Below are positions 33,390 to 41,668 of a stretch of 64,000 bases of DNA, piece by piece. Position 1 is the stretch's first letter. Every line of letters begins with the position of its first letter. Origin of the DNA: Halorientalis regularis (GTDB lineage Archaea; Halobacteriota; Halobacteria; Halobacteriales; Haloarculaceae); NCBI RefSeq assembly GCF_023698535.1, contig NZ_JALJCL010000009.1, forward strand, positions 62,001 to 126,000, written 5' to 3'. Below the pieces are notes generated by a model that worked only from the letters and a program-made list of their open reading frames with translations, had not been told where the DNA came from and ran no database searches. The translations under genes were made by a program, and so were the position numbers.

Positions 33390-33701
33390 CCACCGGTCGT
33401 GGCCCGCGCGCTCGCCGGTCACCCCGGCCGCGCGCCACGATAGTATCGGCAATACGACCCGGTAGATGCCTGGTGTGAGACGCCCGTCATACAGTTAGAT
33501 CGATGGATTCCCGATCCGCCTCTGACGGAGTGTAAGAGCTTTATAAAACATCTCGACTATTCTCGAAACGTTCTGAAAGACTCGTTTTACACCGGTTCAC
33601 GGACGGACAAACGCAAAGCGTCGCTAAAACCGCCGAAGTGATGCGAAGGTTCCTGGCTTTATATGTGGTCGTGGTCGGAAGGGAGGGATGAGGTGTCACA
33701 G
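33390..33701. other. 312-bp intergenic region before the DUF7123-like gene
   Basis: No protein gene. Two TATA-like boxes: TTTATAAAAC near 33540 and TTTATATG near 33658. The second fits the downstream gene, leaving a short leader with GGAGGGATGAGGTG. The first has no gene within range, so an unseen small RNA between about 33565 and 33660 is possible. Confidence 0.4.
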
Positions 33702-33956
33702 ATGAGTGCAACCACACAGCCCTCCACGACGGACGACGAGACCGCGAGCAAGGAAGAACGACTCAAGGCCTTCCTCTCCCGGAAGGCCGAGGACGGTGAG
33801 CTGTACTTCAAGAGCAAGTTCATCGCGGACGAAGTCGGACTGTCGCCCAAGGAGATCGGTGCGCTGATGGTGAAGCTGAAAGACTCCGCCAGCGAGCTGG
33901 AAATCGAGAAGTGGTCGTACACGAGTGCGACCACGTGGCGCATCGAATCCGTCTGA
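33702..33956 (+). CDS. Small winged-helix-like protein (DUF7123-like)
   Basis: An 84-aa protein. After an acidic Ser/Thr-rich N-terminus (1-17) comes ERLKAFLSRKAEDGELYFKS, KFIADEVGLSPKEIGALMVK and KLKDSASELEIEKWSYTSAT, in the order of a winged helix-turn-helix. The basic patch in the second helix suggests DNA binding. I associate it with haloarchaeal DUF7123 (from memory). It is monocistronic, with a purine-rich leader. The ATG at 33702 was chosen because the upstream extension (from 33663) is not acidic and contains the promoter. Confidence 0.72.
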   Translation: MSATTQPSTTDDETASKEERLKAFLSRKAEDGELYFKSKFIADEVGLSPKEIGALMVKLKDSASELEIEKWSYTSATTWRIESV

Positions 33957-34076
33957 TCGGACACCACGCCCGCCCGACGCCCCGCCGCCGAATCGACCAC
34001 CGACCGTTCGACGCCCTGCGAACGGCCACGACGCCGACACGAGGTTTTTACAGTACCGACCCGTAACTACTGTTCG

Positions 34077-35183
34077 ATGGCGGCTGCCCGGACGCCGGGG
34101 GACGGCCCGCCCGTCGAGGAGTTCGCGTCGGTGTTTCGCGTCCACGAGGTCCGAACCGACGGCGACAGGCTCCTCTACGTCGGCCGTCCGACCGTCTCCG
34201 CCGACGCCCTGGAACGCGAGGTCCACCCCCTGTTTCGCGAGTACGGGTACGAGATCTCTCTCCGACGACACCAGCCGGCCGGCCCGACAGGACCCGGCAC
34301 GTACGCGCTGGTCGCCGAGCCACGGACGGTCGGCGTCGACGGGATTCCCTGGACGAACGTCGCGCTCGCACTGGCTACAGTGGCGACCACGCTGTTCGTC
34401 GGCTCGCTGTGGTACCAGGGCAACGCCGTCGCCGACCCCGCCTCCGCGCTCCGTGCCTGGCCCTTCACCGCGGCCGTCCTCGGCGTGATCGGCACCCACG
34501 AACTCGGCCACTACGTCACGAGCCGCTACCACCGTGTCGACGCGAGCCTTCCCTACTTCATCCCCGTGCCGATCCCACCCTTCGGCACGATGGGCGCGGT
34601 CATCCGCATGAAAGGCCGGATCCCCGACCGCGAGGCGCTGTTCGACATCGGTATCGCCGGCCCGCTCGCGGGGCTGGTCGCCACCGTCGTCGTCACCGTG
34701 ATCGGGCTCCACCTCCCGCCGGTCACCAACCCCTTCGGCGTGCAGTTCAACCACCCACTGCTGTTGCAGGCTATCGCGGCCGTGACCGGCCAGCAACTCG
34801 TCTACAGCGACCCCCAACTGATCTTCAATCCCGTCGTCTTCGGCGGCTGGCTCGGGGCTTTCCTGACCTTCCTGAACCTGCTCCCGGTGGGACAACTCGA
34901 CGGGGGCCACATCGTCCGCGCGATGTTCGGCGAGCGCACCGAGACCATCGGTGCCGCCGTGCCGGCCGCGCTGTTCGGACTGGGGGCCTTCCAGTTGCTC
35001 GGCCGGAGCAGCGACGTGACGCTGGTCTGGTTCCTCTGGGGGACGCTCGCGCTCGGGTTGGCCTACGCCGGCCCGACGACGCCGATCAGCGACGACGGAC
35101 TCGACAGGAAGCGGTTCGCGCTGGGTGCCGTCACCTTCCTGATCGGGCTGACCTGCTTCACGCCGGTCCCCGTCAGCGTCTGA
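34077..35183 (+). CDS. Site-2 protease family (M50) membrane metalloprotease
   Basis: A 368-aa protein. Residues 1-88 are a soluble cytoplasmic domain; the membrane part follows. The zinc motif is H141-E-L-G-H145 (GTHELGHYVTSRYH); the third ligand is in NLLPVGQLDGGHIVRAM near residue 275. PYFIPVPIPPFGTMGAVIRMKGR is the family's substrate-strand segment. About six helices, no PDZ domain. It is convergent with thiL, 7 bp apart. It represents the second S2P type in this window. Substrate unknown. Confidence 0.9.
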   Translation: MAAARTPGDGPPVEEFASVFRVHEVRTDGDRLLYVGRPTVSADALEREVHPLFREYGYEISLRRHQPAGPTGPGTYALVAEPRTVGVDGIPWTNVALALATVATTLFVGSLWYQGNAVADPASALRAWPFTAAVLGVIGTHELGHYVTSRYHRVDASLPYFIPVPIPPFGTMGAVIRMKGRIPDREALFDIGIAGPLAGLVATVVVTVIGLHLPPVTNPFGVQFNHPLLLQAIAAVTGQQLVYSDPQLIFNPVVFGGWLGAFLTFLNLLPVGQLDGGHIVRAMFGERTETIGAAVPAALFGLGAFQLLGRSSDVTLVWFLWGTLALGLAYAGPTTPISDDGLDRKRFALGAVTFLIGLTCFTPVPVSV

Positions 35184-35190
35184 GGGACTC

Positions 35191-36069
35191 TTATTCCTCG
35201 CCGTGCGTGTACCCGCGATCCGGGAGCGACACGTCGTCGAGCGTGACCGCGGACCCATCGGTGACGGTCCCGATCCGGGTGATCGGCACGTCGCACACGT
35301 CCCGGAGCCCCGGCAGACTGTCGGGTGGCGCGGTGAACACGAGTTCGAAGTCCTCGCCGAAGAACACGCCGAGTTCGCGGCGGTCGGCGGGGTCGTCGGT
35401 CACGTCGTCGACGGCGTCGTCGATGGGCAGGGGCGTCTCGACGGCAAAGCCACAGTCGCTGGCGTCGGCGAGGTGGTGGAGCGACCGGGCCAGCCCGTCG
35501 CTGGAGTCGATCATCGCGGTCGCAGAGGAGGAGATAGCCAGTCCGGAGACGACCCGTGGCGTGAACCGAAAGAGATCGTTGGCCCACTCCTGGTCACCCC
35601 GCTCGAACAGGCGGAGTGCGGCCCCGCTCCGGCCGAGCGTCCCGGTCACACAGAGGGCGTCGCCGGATTCGGCACCGGAGCGCCGGACGGGGTCGGCCGT
35701 TCGACCGAGAGCGGTGGTGGCGACGGTGAACTCCTCGTGGTCGTCGAGGTCGCCGCCGACGTACTCGGCCTCGACGTAGGCACACACGTCCTGCGCGCCG
35801 CGCACGAACGCGCGCAACGCCTCGGGGTCGAAGTCGGGGGCGGCGTACACCGCGACGGCGGCGGTAGCTTCGGCGCCCATCGCGGCCACGTCGGACAGCG
35901 ACGCGCCGACGGCCCGCCAGCCGGCGGTGTACCTGGTCGTGCCGTCGGGGAAGTCCCTGCGGTCGTGGAGCATGTCCGTCGTGAGGACCTGCTCGCCGAC
36001 GACGGCGGCGTCGTCGCCCGCGGCGGGGAGGTCGTCGGCCAGCAGCGACAGGGCCGCCCGCTCGTCCAT
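35191..36069 (-). CDS. thiL: Thiamine-monophosphate kinase
   Basis: A 292-aa ThiL/PurM-fold kinase making thiamine diphosphate from thiamine monophosphate. Motifs: AAGDDAAVV near residue 16 (metal-binding Asp pair), TTDMLHDRRDFP, VGASLSDVAAMGA and MIDSSDGLARSL. The N-terminus is shorter than in bacteria because the leading helix is reduced, as in other haloarchaea. It is divergent from the flippase-like gene and convergent with the S2P gene. Confidence 0.92.
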   Translation of the reverse strand: MDERAALSLLADDLPAAGDDAAVVGEQVLTTDMLHDRRDFPDGTTRYTAGWRAVGASLSDVAAMGAEATAAVAVYAAPDFDPEALRAFVRGAQDVCAYVEAEYVGGDLDDHEEFTVATTALGRTADPVRRSGAESGDALCVTGTLGRSGAALRLFERGDQEWANDLFRFTPRVVSGLAISSSATAMIDSSDGLARSLHHLADASDCGFAVETPLPIDDAVDDVTDDPADRRELGVFFGEDFELVFTAPPDSLPGLRDVCDVPITRIGTVTDGSAVTLDDVSLPDRGYTHGEE

Positions 36070-36156
36070 AGGGTGTCATCGCACCCGCCCGTTAAGAAAA
36101 CACCCCCTCGGACCGGAGTCGGAGGCTTCAAGCGACGACCGGTCCACGGGCGAGAT

Positions 36157-37200
36157 ATGGACGGGGAGCGCGGAGCGACGGCCCTCGGGTTCGCCGCCGC
36201 CATCGTCGTCCTCGGGGTCGTCTTCTGGATCGTCGGCATCGACAAGACGGTGCAGGCGTTGCGGTCCGCGAGCCTCCCCATCGCACTGCTGGTCGTGCCG
36301 GTCGCGGTCTGCTGGCTCACCATGTGGGGGATGGCGCTCCACACAGTTCTGCGGGCGCTGGACGCACCCGTCAGTGCCCCACGGGCCGTCCTCGTGTTCG
36401 TCTCCGCGATGTTCGCGAACAACGTCACGCCGTTCGGGCAGGCCGGCGGCGAACCGCTGTCGGCACTGCTGATCTCCGAGTCGGCCGACACCGAGTACGA
36501 GACGGGCCTGGCGGCCATCGCGTCGGTGGACGCGCTCCACTTCGTCCCCTCCATCGGGCTGGCGACGCTCGGACTGGGTTACATCGCCGTCCAGACGGTG
36601 ACGCTGGGTCGGAACCTGCTGTTGGCGGCGGGGGCCGTCGCCGTCCTCGCGACGGCGGTGCCCCTGGCCGCCTTCCTGGGCTGGCGCTACCGGTACGAAC
36701 TCGAAGCCGCCGTCGTGCGCGTTCTCACACCGGTCATCCGCGGCGTCGGGAGTCTCGTCCCCGGGCGAGAGCCCATCGAACCCGCGGTCATCGAGCGCCG
36801 CATCGAGGGCTTTTTCGAGGCCATCGACCGCGTGGCGGCCAGTCGACGGACGATCATCACGGCGCTCGGGTTCTCGCTGGCGGGCTGGATCTCGCTCGCC
36901 AGTGCGCTGTGGGTGGCCGCGTACGCCGTCGGAGTCACCGTCCCGTTCGCCGCCGTGATAATCGTGGTCCCGATCGGCTCCATCGCCGGGGTGACACCGC
37001 TCCCGGGCGGACTCGGCGGCATCGAGGCCGCCTTCGCCGCGCTACTCGTGGCGACGACCGGTATCGCCGGGTCGACCGCGTTCGCCGCCGTCTTCATCCA
37101 CCGCGCCGCGACGTACTGGCTCTCGACGATCACCGGCGGCGGGATCGCGGCCGCGATCTGGACACGGCGGAGCCAGAAACGGCGGGCGAACTCGGAGTGA
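36157..37200 (+). CDS. Lysylphosphatidylglycerol synthase-type (UPF0104/AglD-like) membrane protein
   Basis: A 347-aa protein with about eight helices of the LPG_synthase_TM/UPF0104 family, known as flippase- or transport-like regions, also found at the C-terminus of AglD. Characteristic segments: FANNVTPFGQAGGEPLSALL (the conserved PFGQAGGE loop) and GVTPLPGGLGGIEAAFAALL. No glycosyltransferase or aminoacyl-transfer domain is attached, so the role in lipid or polyprenol-sugar handling is inferred. The ATG at 36157 precedes helix 1. Confidence 0.85.
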   Translation: MDGERGATALGFAAAIVVLGVVFWIVGIDKTVQALRSASLPIALLVVPVAVCWLTMWGMALHTVLRALDAPVSAPRAVLVFVSAMFANNVTPFGQAGGEPLSALLISESADTEYETGLAAIASVDALHFVPSIGLATLGLGYIAVQTVTLGRNLLLAAGAVAVLATAVPLAAFLGWRYRYELEAAVVRVLTPVIRGVGSLVPGREPIEPAVIERRIEGFFEAIDRVAASRRTIITALGFSLAGWISLASALWVAAYAVGVTVPFAAVIIVVPIGSIAGVTPLPGGLGGIEAAFAALLVATTGIAGSTAFAAVFIHRAATYWLSTITGGGIAAAIWTRRSQKRRANSE

Positions 37201-37227
37201 CGGTTGCGACGGGACGCTAACGATGCG

Positions 37228-37235
37228 CTTTTATG
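37228..37235 (+). promoter_or_regulatory. TATA box of rps19e
   Basis: CTTTTATG ends 23 nt before the rps19e ATG at 37259, a leaderless arrangement that decides this start over the in-frame ATG at 37223. Confidence 0.55.
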
Positions 37236-37258
37236 ACGCCGCGCGGAACGGAGATGCA

Positions 37259-37720
37259 ATGACGACGCTCTACGACGCGCCCGCCGAGGATCTCATCGAG
37301 GCGGTCGCCGAGAAGCTCGCCGAGGAAGAGGCAGTGACAGCACCCGACTGGGCCCGCTACACCAAGACCGGCGCCGGTCGCGAACTCCCCCCCGAGCAGG
37401 AGGACTTCTGGCAGCGCCGCGCCGCCAGCCTGCTCCGGAAGGTTGCCGTCGACGGTCCCGTCGGCGTCGAGCGCCTCCGGACCGAGTACGGCGGTTCCAA
37501 GCAGGGCTCGACCCGCTACCGGGTCCGCCCGCCGAACAGCACGGACGGCTCCGGGAAGGTCATCCGGACCGCACTCCAGCAGCTCGAAGACGCCGGCTAC
37601 ATCAACATCGCCCAGGGCGAAGGCCGCAAGGTCGCCCCCGACGGCAAGAGCCTGCTCGACGACACCGCGGGCGAAGTTCTGGAAGACCTCGACCGGCCGG
37701 AACTCGAACGGTACGCCTGA
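37259..37720 (+). CDS. rps19e: Ribosomal protein eS19
   Basis: A 153-aa eS19: MTTLYDAPAEDLIEAVAEKL, DWARYTKTGAGRELPPEQED, FWQRRAASLLRKV, EYGGSKQGSTRYR and TALQQLEDAGYI are the conserved blocks of this eukaryote/archaea-specific small-subunit protein. In many archaea it is followed by the PDCD5 gene, as here, although a 278-bp gap holding palindromic element C now separates them. Confidence 0.95.
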   Translation: MTTLYDAPAEDLIEAVAEKLAEEEAVTAPDWARYTKTGAGRELPPEQEDFWQRRAASLLRKVAVDGPVGVERLRTEYGGSKQGSTRYRVRPPNSTDGSGKVIRTALQQLEDAGYINIAQGEGRKVAPDGKSLLDDTAGEVLEDLDRPELERYA

Positions 37721-37824
37721 GCCGATCTTCTCGGTTTTCTCTGGACGGGTAGCGGCGGGTGTCGCGGTGCGGTAGCTGTGGCGGTCGCAGTGCGGTAGCT
37801 GTGGCGTAGCGGATGCGGTGGGCA

Positions 37825-37956
37825 ACTAGCATCCGGCGGCCTCTGGCCGCCGGTTCCTCGCGAGCGCGACCGGCGGTCGCGCTCGCGCCTTTTTTCGCCC
37901 ACGTTTTTACAAGGGGGGTTCGCCTCCGGCGAATCCCCCCACAGTAAAAAGGTGGT
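37825..37956 (-). repeat. Palindromic element copy C
   Basis: In the minus orientation it starts CCACCTTTTT (37947-37956) and ends GGATGCTAGTT (37825-37835). It contains the core AAAAACGTGGGCGAAAAAAGG (37889-37909) and three long triloop hairpins: 37834-37854 (9 bp, loop TCT on plus strand), 37860-37888 (13 bp, loop GGC) and 37914-37941 (12 bp with one bulge, loop TCC). The last hairpin is clearly homologous to the one at 23312-23334 in copy B. Confidence 0.7.
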
Positions 37957-37998
37957 CCGTTAGGGTTTTGCGGCTGACCGAGCTAGTGTCGGGTAGTC

Positions 37999-38349
37999 AT
38001 GAGTGGCGAGCCCGACGACGAGGAACTCGAACGACTGCGACAGGAGAAAATGGAGAAGCTGCGCGAGCAGCAACAGGGCCAGGGCGGCGGTGAGGCACAG
38101 GAGGCCCAGCGCCAGCAGGCCGAGGCCCAGAAGAAGGCCCTGCTCCGCCAGCACCTGACCGACGGGGCGCGCAAGCGGCTGAACACGGTGAAGATGTCCA
38201 AGCCCCAGTTCGGCGAGCAGGTCGAAAAGCAGGTCATCGCGCTGGCCCGGAGCGGGCGCATCCAGGGCAAGATCGACGAGGAGAAGATGAAGGACCTGCT
38301 CTCGGAGCTGAAGCCCGACTCGAAGAGTTTCGACATCGAACGCCGGTAG
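37999..38349 (+). CDS. PDCD5-family DNA-binding protein
   Basis: A 116-aa helical protein. An N-terminal charged helix ([20 protein letters not shown]) is followed by a Gln/Glu-rich linker and the conserved three-helix core: [46 protein letters not shown]. Archaeal PDCD5 homologues bind DNA in vitro; the cellular role is unclear. It is followed without a gap by the PP-loop gene (stop 38349, next ATG 38350). Confidence 0.93.
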   Translation: MSGEPDDEELERLRQEKMEKLREQQQGQGGGEAQEAQRQQAEAQKKALLRQHLTDGARKRLNTVKMSKPQFGEQVEKQVIALARSGRIQGKIDEEKMKDLLSELKPDSKSFDIERR

Positions 38350-38946
38350 ATGGACGTCGGCGTCCTCTACAGCGGCGGCAAAGATTCGACGCTGGCCGCG
38401 CTCGTGCTGGACCCGTTCTACGAGGTCACCCTCGTGTCGGCGACGTTCGGGATCACCGACGCCGCCGACCACGCCCGCGAGGCCGCCGAGGCGGTGGACT
38501 TTCCACTGGAAACGGTGGAGGTAGACGAGTCGGTGGCTCGCGATGCCGCCGCGCAGATGGTAGAGGACGGCTTCCCGCGCAACGGCATCCAGCAGGTTCA
38601 CGATCACGTCCTCGAAGTCGTCGCGGGGGAGTCCTTTTCTGCAGTCGCGGACGGCACGCGCCGTGACGACCGGGTGCCGACGGTCTCGCGGGCACAGGCC
38701 CAGAGTCTCGAAGACCGCCACGACGTGGACTACATCGCGCCGCTGTCGGGGTTCGGTCGCGGTGCAGTCGACGACCTCGTGGACGAGCGGCTGGTCGTCG
38801 AAGAGGGGCCGAGCGAGGAGATTCTCAAGGGCGACTACGAGGCGGAGTTGCGCGAAGTGATCCGCGAGGAGTTCGAGGACGGGGCCGTCGAGGACGTGTT
38901 TCCCGCCCACGACCAGACGCGAGTGGTGGGGTTGCGCGGGCGGTGA
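38350..38946 (+). CDS. PP-loop ATP-pyrophosphatase (adenine nucleotide alpha-hydrolase-like)
   Basis: A 198-aa N-type ATP pyrophosphatase. The PP-loop is SGGKDSTLAAL at residues 8-18, followed by ADGTRRDDRVPTVSRAQAQS and the C-terminal FPAHDQTRVVGLRGR. Such enzymes adenylate a carbonyl for transfer of N or S, often on tRNA or diphthamide. This subfamily is archaeal and commonly next to PDCD5 and ribosomal genes; its substrate is not established. It is directly coupled to the PDCD5 gene. Confidence 0.82.
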   Translation: MDVGVLYSGGKDSTLAALVLDPFYEVTLVSATFGITDAADHAREAAEAVDFPLETVEVDESVARDAAAQMVEDGFPRNGIQQVHDHVLEVVAGESFSAVADGTRRDDRVPTVSRAQAQSLEDRHDVDYIAPLSGFGRGAVDDLVDERLVVEEGPSEEILKGDYEAELREVIREEFEDGAVEDVFPAHDQTRVVGLRGR

Positions 38947-38950
38947 CGGC

Positions 38951-39154
38951 TCAGGCCGAGAGCCAGGCGTAGGTCTGGATGCCGCCGAAGACGACCGCGA
39001 GCGTGGCGTTCTGGACGACGAGTAGATTCTGTGAGGGGAGCGTCGCCCTGGCGGCGACGGCGGCGACGCCGAACAACGTCGCCAGCAGGAGGTTGTACTT
39101 CGCGAGTGCCGTCCAGCAGTCTTGATCGAGGTCGACGAGGCCGTCCGATCCCAT
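38951..39154 (-). CDS. Small two-helix membrane protein (67 aa)
   Basis: The product has a polar N-terminus (MGSDGLVDLDQDCWTALAKY) and two hydrophobic stretches: NLLLATLFGVAAVAARATL and NATLAVVFGGIQTYAWLSA. Third-position G/C and the clean fit between the PP-loop gene and the hisS promoter support it. No family is recognised; the function is unknown. Confidence 0.6.
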   Translation of the reverse strand: MGSDGLVDLDQDCWTALAKYNLLLATLFGVAAVAARATLPSQNLLVVQNATLAVVFGGIQTYAWLSA

Positions 39155-39269
39155 AGTGGGACCTCGGAGCCGAGACTAAGGAAGGCTCCGGCCTGTCCTG
39201 GGATCGATCGACGGGGCAGGCCGGTACCCAAAGGACAGTTTCAAGCGCGGGGTCCCCAAATCGGGGCAC

Positions 39270-40571
39270 ATGTACGACGGCCTGAAGGGCTTTCGCGACT
39301 TCTACCCCGCGGAGATGGGGCCCCGGCGAGAGGTCATCGACACGCTGGAGGCCACGGCCAAGCGGTACGGCTTCCGCGAGATCGGGACCCCGGCGATGGA
39401 GCGCACCGAGATGTACGTGGACAAGAGCGGCGAGGGCATCGTCGAGGAACTGTACGCCTTCGAGGACAAGGGCGGCCGCGACGTGTCGCTCACCCCCGAG
39501 TTGACGCCGACGGTCGCGCGCATGGTCGTGGCCAAACAGCAGGAGCTCTCGAAGCCGATCAAGTGGGTCTCGACCCGGCCGTTCTGGCGCTACGAGCAGG
39601 TCCAGCAGGGTCGGTTCCGGGAGTTCTACCAGACCAACGTGGACATCTTCGGCTCCTCGGAACCGGCGGCCGACGCCGAAGTGCTCGCCTTCGCCGCCGA
39701 CGCCCTGACGAACCTCGGGCTCACGAACGAGGCGTTCGAGTTCCGCGTCTCCCACCGCGATATTCTGGGCGGTCTCCTCGAAGCGTTCGACGCCGACGTG
39801 GACACGCGCGAGGCCATCCGCGCGGTGGACAAATCCGAGAAGATCGACGAGTCGGAGTACCACGACCTGCTGGTCGAGGCGGGGCTCTCCTACGACCAGG
39901 CCGCCGAGTTCGACGACCTGCTGGCGACCGACGAGGAGAATCTCGACGACCTGATCGAGTTCGCCGGGACCGACCGGGTCGAGGCGGCGGTGACGAACCT
40001 CCAGAACGTGCTGGACGTGGCCGCGGACTTCGGCGCGCGGGAGTACTGCACGCTCTCGCTGGAGACCGCCCGCGGACTCGACTACTACACGGGCGTCGTC
40101 TTCGAGTGTTTCGACGCCACTGGCGAGGTCTCCCGGTCGGTGTTCGGCGGCGGTCGCTACGACGACCTGATCGAGAGCTTCGGCGGGCAGCCGACACCCG
40201 CTGTGGGGGTCGCGCCCGGTCTCGCGCCACTGTCCCTGCTGCTCCAGCGCGCGGGCGTCTGGCCCGACGAAGGGTTCACGACCGACTACTACGTCCTGCA
40301 GGTCGGCGATACGCGTGCCGTGGCGGCCGACATCACCCGTGAGTTGCGCGAGCGCGGCCACGTCGTCGAGACCGACCTCTCGGACCGGAGTTTCGGCGGC
40401 CAGCTGGACTACGCCGACTCGGTCGACGCCGAGACGGTCGTCATCGTCGGCGAACAGGACCTCGAAGACGACGCCGTGACGGTCAAGGACATGGCCTCCG
40501 GTGACCAGCAACAGGTCCCACTGACGGAGTTCCCGGGCGACCACGACCGGCCGACCTTCGACGACTTCTAG
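39270..40571 (+). CDS. hisS: Histidyl-tRNA synthetase
   Basis: A 433-aa class II HisRS. Starting MYDGLKGFRDFYPAEM, motif 1 lies in the YGFREIGTPAMERTE region, motif 2 in STRPFWRYEQVQQGRFREF, the HisA box is ETARGLDYYTGVVFE, and motif 3 is GGGRYDDLIESFG ... PAVGVAPGLAP. The C-terminal anticodon-binding domain begins near residue 335. TTTCAAG about 25 nt before the ATG fits a leaderless promoter. Its TAG shares the tetranucleotide CTAG (40568-40571) with the stop of the convergent gene. Confidence 0.95.
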   Translation: MYDGLKGFRDFYPAEMGPRREVIDTLEATAKRYGFREIGTPAMERTEMYVDKSGEGIVEELYAFEDKGGRDVSLTPELTPTVARMVVAKQQELSKPIKWVSTRPFWRYEQVQQGRFREFYQTNVDIFGSSEPAADAEVLAFAADALTNLGLTNEAFEFRVSHRDILGGLLEAFDADVDTREAIRAVDKSEKIDESEYHDLLVEAGLSYDQAAEFDDLLATDEENLDDLIEFAGTDRVEAAVTNLQNVLDVAADFGAREYCTLSLETARGLDYYTGVVFECFDATGEVSRSVFGGGRYDDLIESFGGQPTPAVGVAPGLAPLSLLLQRAGVWPDEGFTTDYYVLQVGDTRAVAADITRELRERGHVVETDLSDRSFGGQLDYADSVDAETVVIVGEQDLEDDAVTVKDMASGDQQQVPLTEFPGDHDRPTFDDF

Positions 40572-41668
40572 CCGTCGAACAGGCCGTCATCGGTCGTCTC
40601 GCCGCCGTCCGCCGGCTCTTCCTCGGCCGTTACCGTGTCGTCCTCGAAGAAACCGGTGCCGTCGTCACCGGACGAGTCGTCGGTCGTCGTCTCGGTGTCG
40701 CCGAGTAGCCCGTCGTCCGTGCCGTCGAGCAGGCCGTCCTCGTCGGAAATGTTCCCGTCGAGGGTGCCGCCGAACGGGGCGTCGGAATCGTTCGCGTCGT
40801 CTTCGATCACGTCGCCGAGGTCCAACGACTCGTTGTCCGCGCCCAGTTCGTCGAGCGCGTCACCCAGCGTCGAGTCGTTTTCGTCGAACGGCCAGTCGGT
40901 CCGGTTGGTCGGGGCGACGGTCTCGTTGAGGCCATCGAGGATGTCCTCGGCGTCGATCCCCTCGTCCTCACCGATCTCGTCGGCGACCAGAGATCGGCCG
41001 AGCGCTCTGAGATCGTTCCGGAGATCGGCCCGCACGGAGTCCGAGCGGTTGGCCAGTGCGCGGAACCGTTCGGCCGAGAGCCCGTACTCGGCCGTGACGG
41101 CGTCGGGGAGGTCCGCCGTGGCGCGTTCGCCGCGGTCGGCCAGCCGCCGGTTCACGGCCGCCTCGACGGAGACCGTGGCCGCGCGGTAGGCGTACGCGCC
41201 GGGCGAGACCGAGCGGTTGTCGGCCGCCGCCCGGAGGCGTTCGCGGCGCTCACGGAGCGAGGCGAGGCGGGCGTCGGCGCGCGCTTCGAGTACTGCCAGC
41301 ACCGCCGCCCGCTCCTCCAGGGAGTCCGCGCGCCCAAGCCTGACGACCAGCGTCCGGGTTTCGAGTTCGCCCGCTACCTCGGACTGTTGGCTCCCGATGG
41401 CTCCGGCGAGGCGCGCCCCGGCCGACGCCGTCGCGTTCGCGCTACTCGCGTTGCCGCCGGCGTCACCGGCCTGCGCCGCATCGGCACTGGCGGCGTGCCC
41501 GGCGGTGGCGGCGGTGGCGCTACCGTCGGTGGCTGCCGTGTCCGCCGTCGGGGAGTCGGCCAGCAGGCCGGCCGCCGGGACGGCGGCTCCGACGACGAGG
41601 CAGCCGACCAGCACCGCGGCGACGAGCGGGCGCAGGCGGTTCGAGAGTCCTGATTGGGTGTCAGTCAT
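40568..41668 (-). CDS. Exported acidic helical protein (DUF7096-like)
   Basis: A 366-aa protein. Residues 11-33 form a signal or anchor helix (LRPLVAAVLVGCLVVGAAVP), followed by an Ala/Thr/Asp-rich spacer. The middle (about 85-230) is helical with Arg/Leu heptads (LVVRLGRADSLEERAAVLAV). The C-terminal 130 residues are very acidic and low complexity (Asp, Gly, Thr). I associate the helical domain with haloarchaeal DUF7096 (from memory). The ATG overlaps the stop of the upstream membrane regulator by 8 bp, so the pair is coupled. Extracellular or envelope location is inferred. Confidence 0.7.
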   Translation of the reverse strand: MTDTQSGLSNRLRPLVAAVLVGCLVVGAAVPAAGLLADSPTADTAATDGSATAATAGHAASADAAQAGDAGGNASSANATASAGARLAGAIGSQQSEVAGELETRTLVVRLGRADSLEERAAVLAVLEARADARLASLRERRERLRAAADNRSVSPGAYAYRAATVSVEAAVNRRLADRGERATADLPDAVTAEYGLSAERFRALANRSDSVRADLRNDLRALGRSLVADEIGEDEGIDAEDILDGLNETVAPTNRTDWPFDENDSTLGDALDELGADNESLDLGDVIEDDANDSDAPFGGTLDGNISDEDGLLDGTDDGLLGDTETTTDDSSGDDGTGFFEDDTVTAEEEPADGGETTDDGLFDG

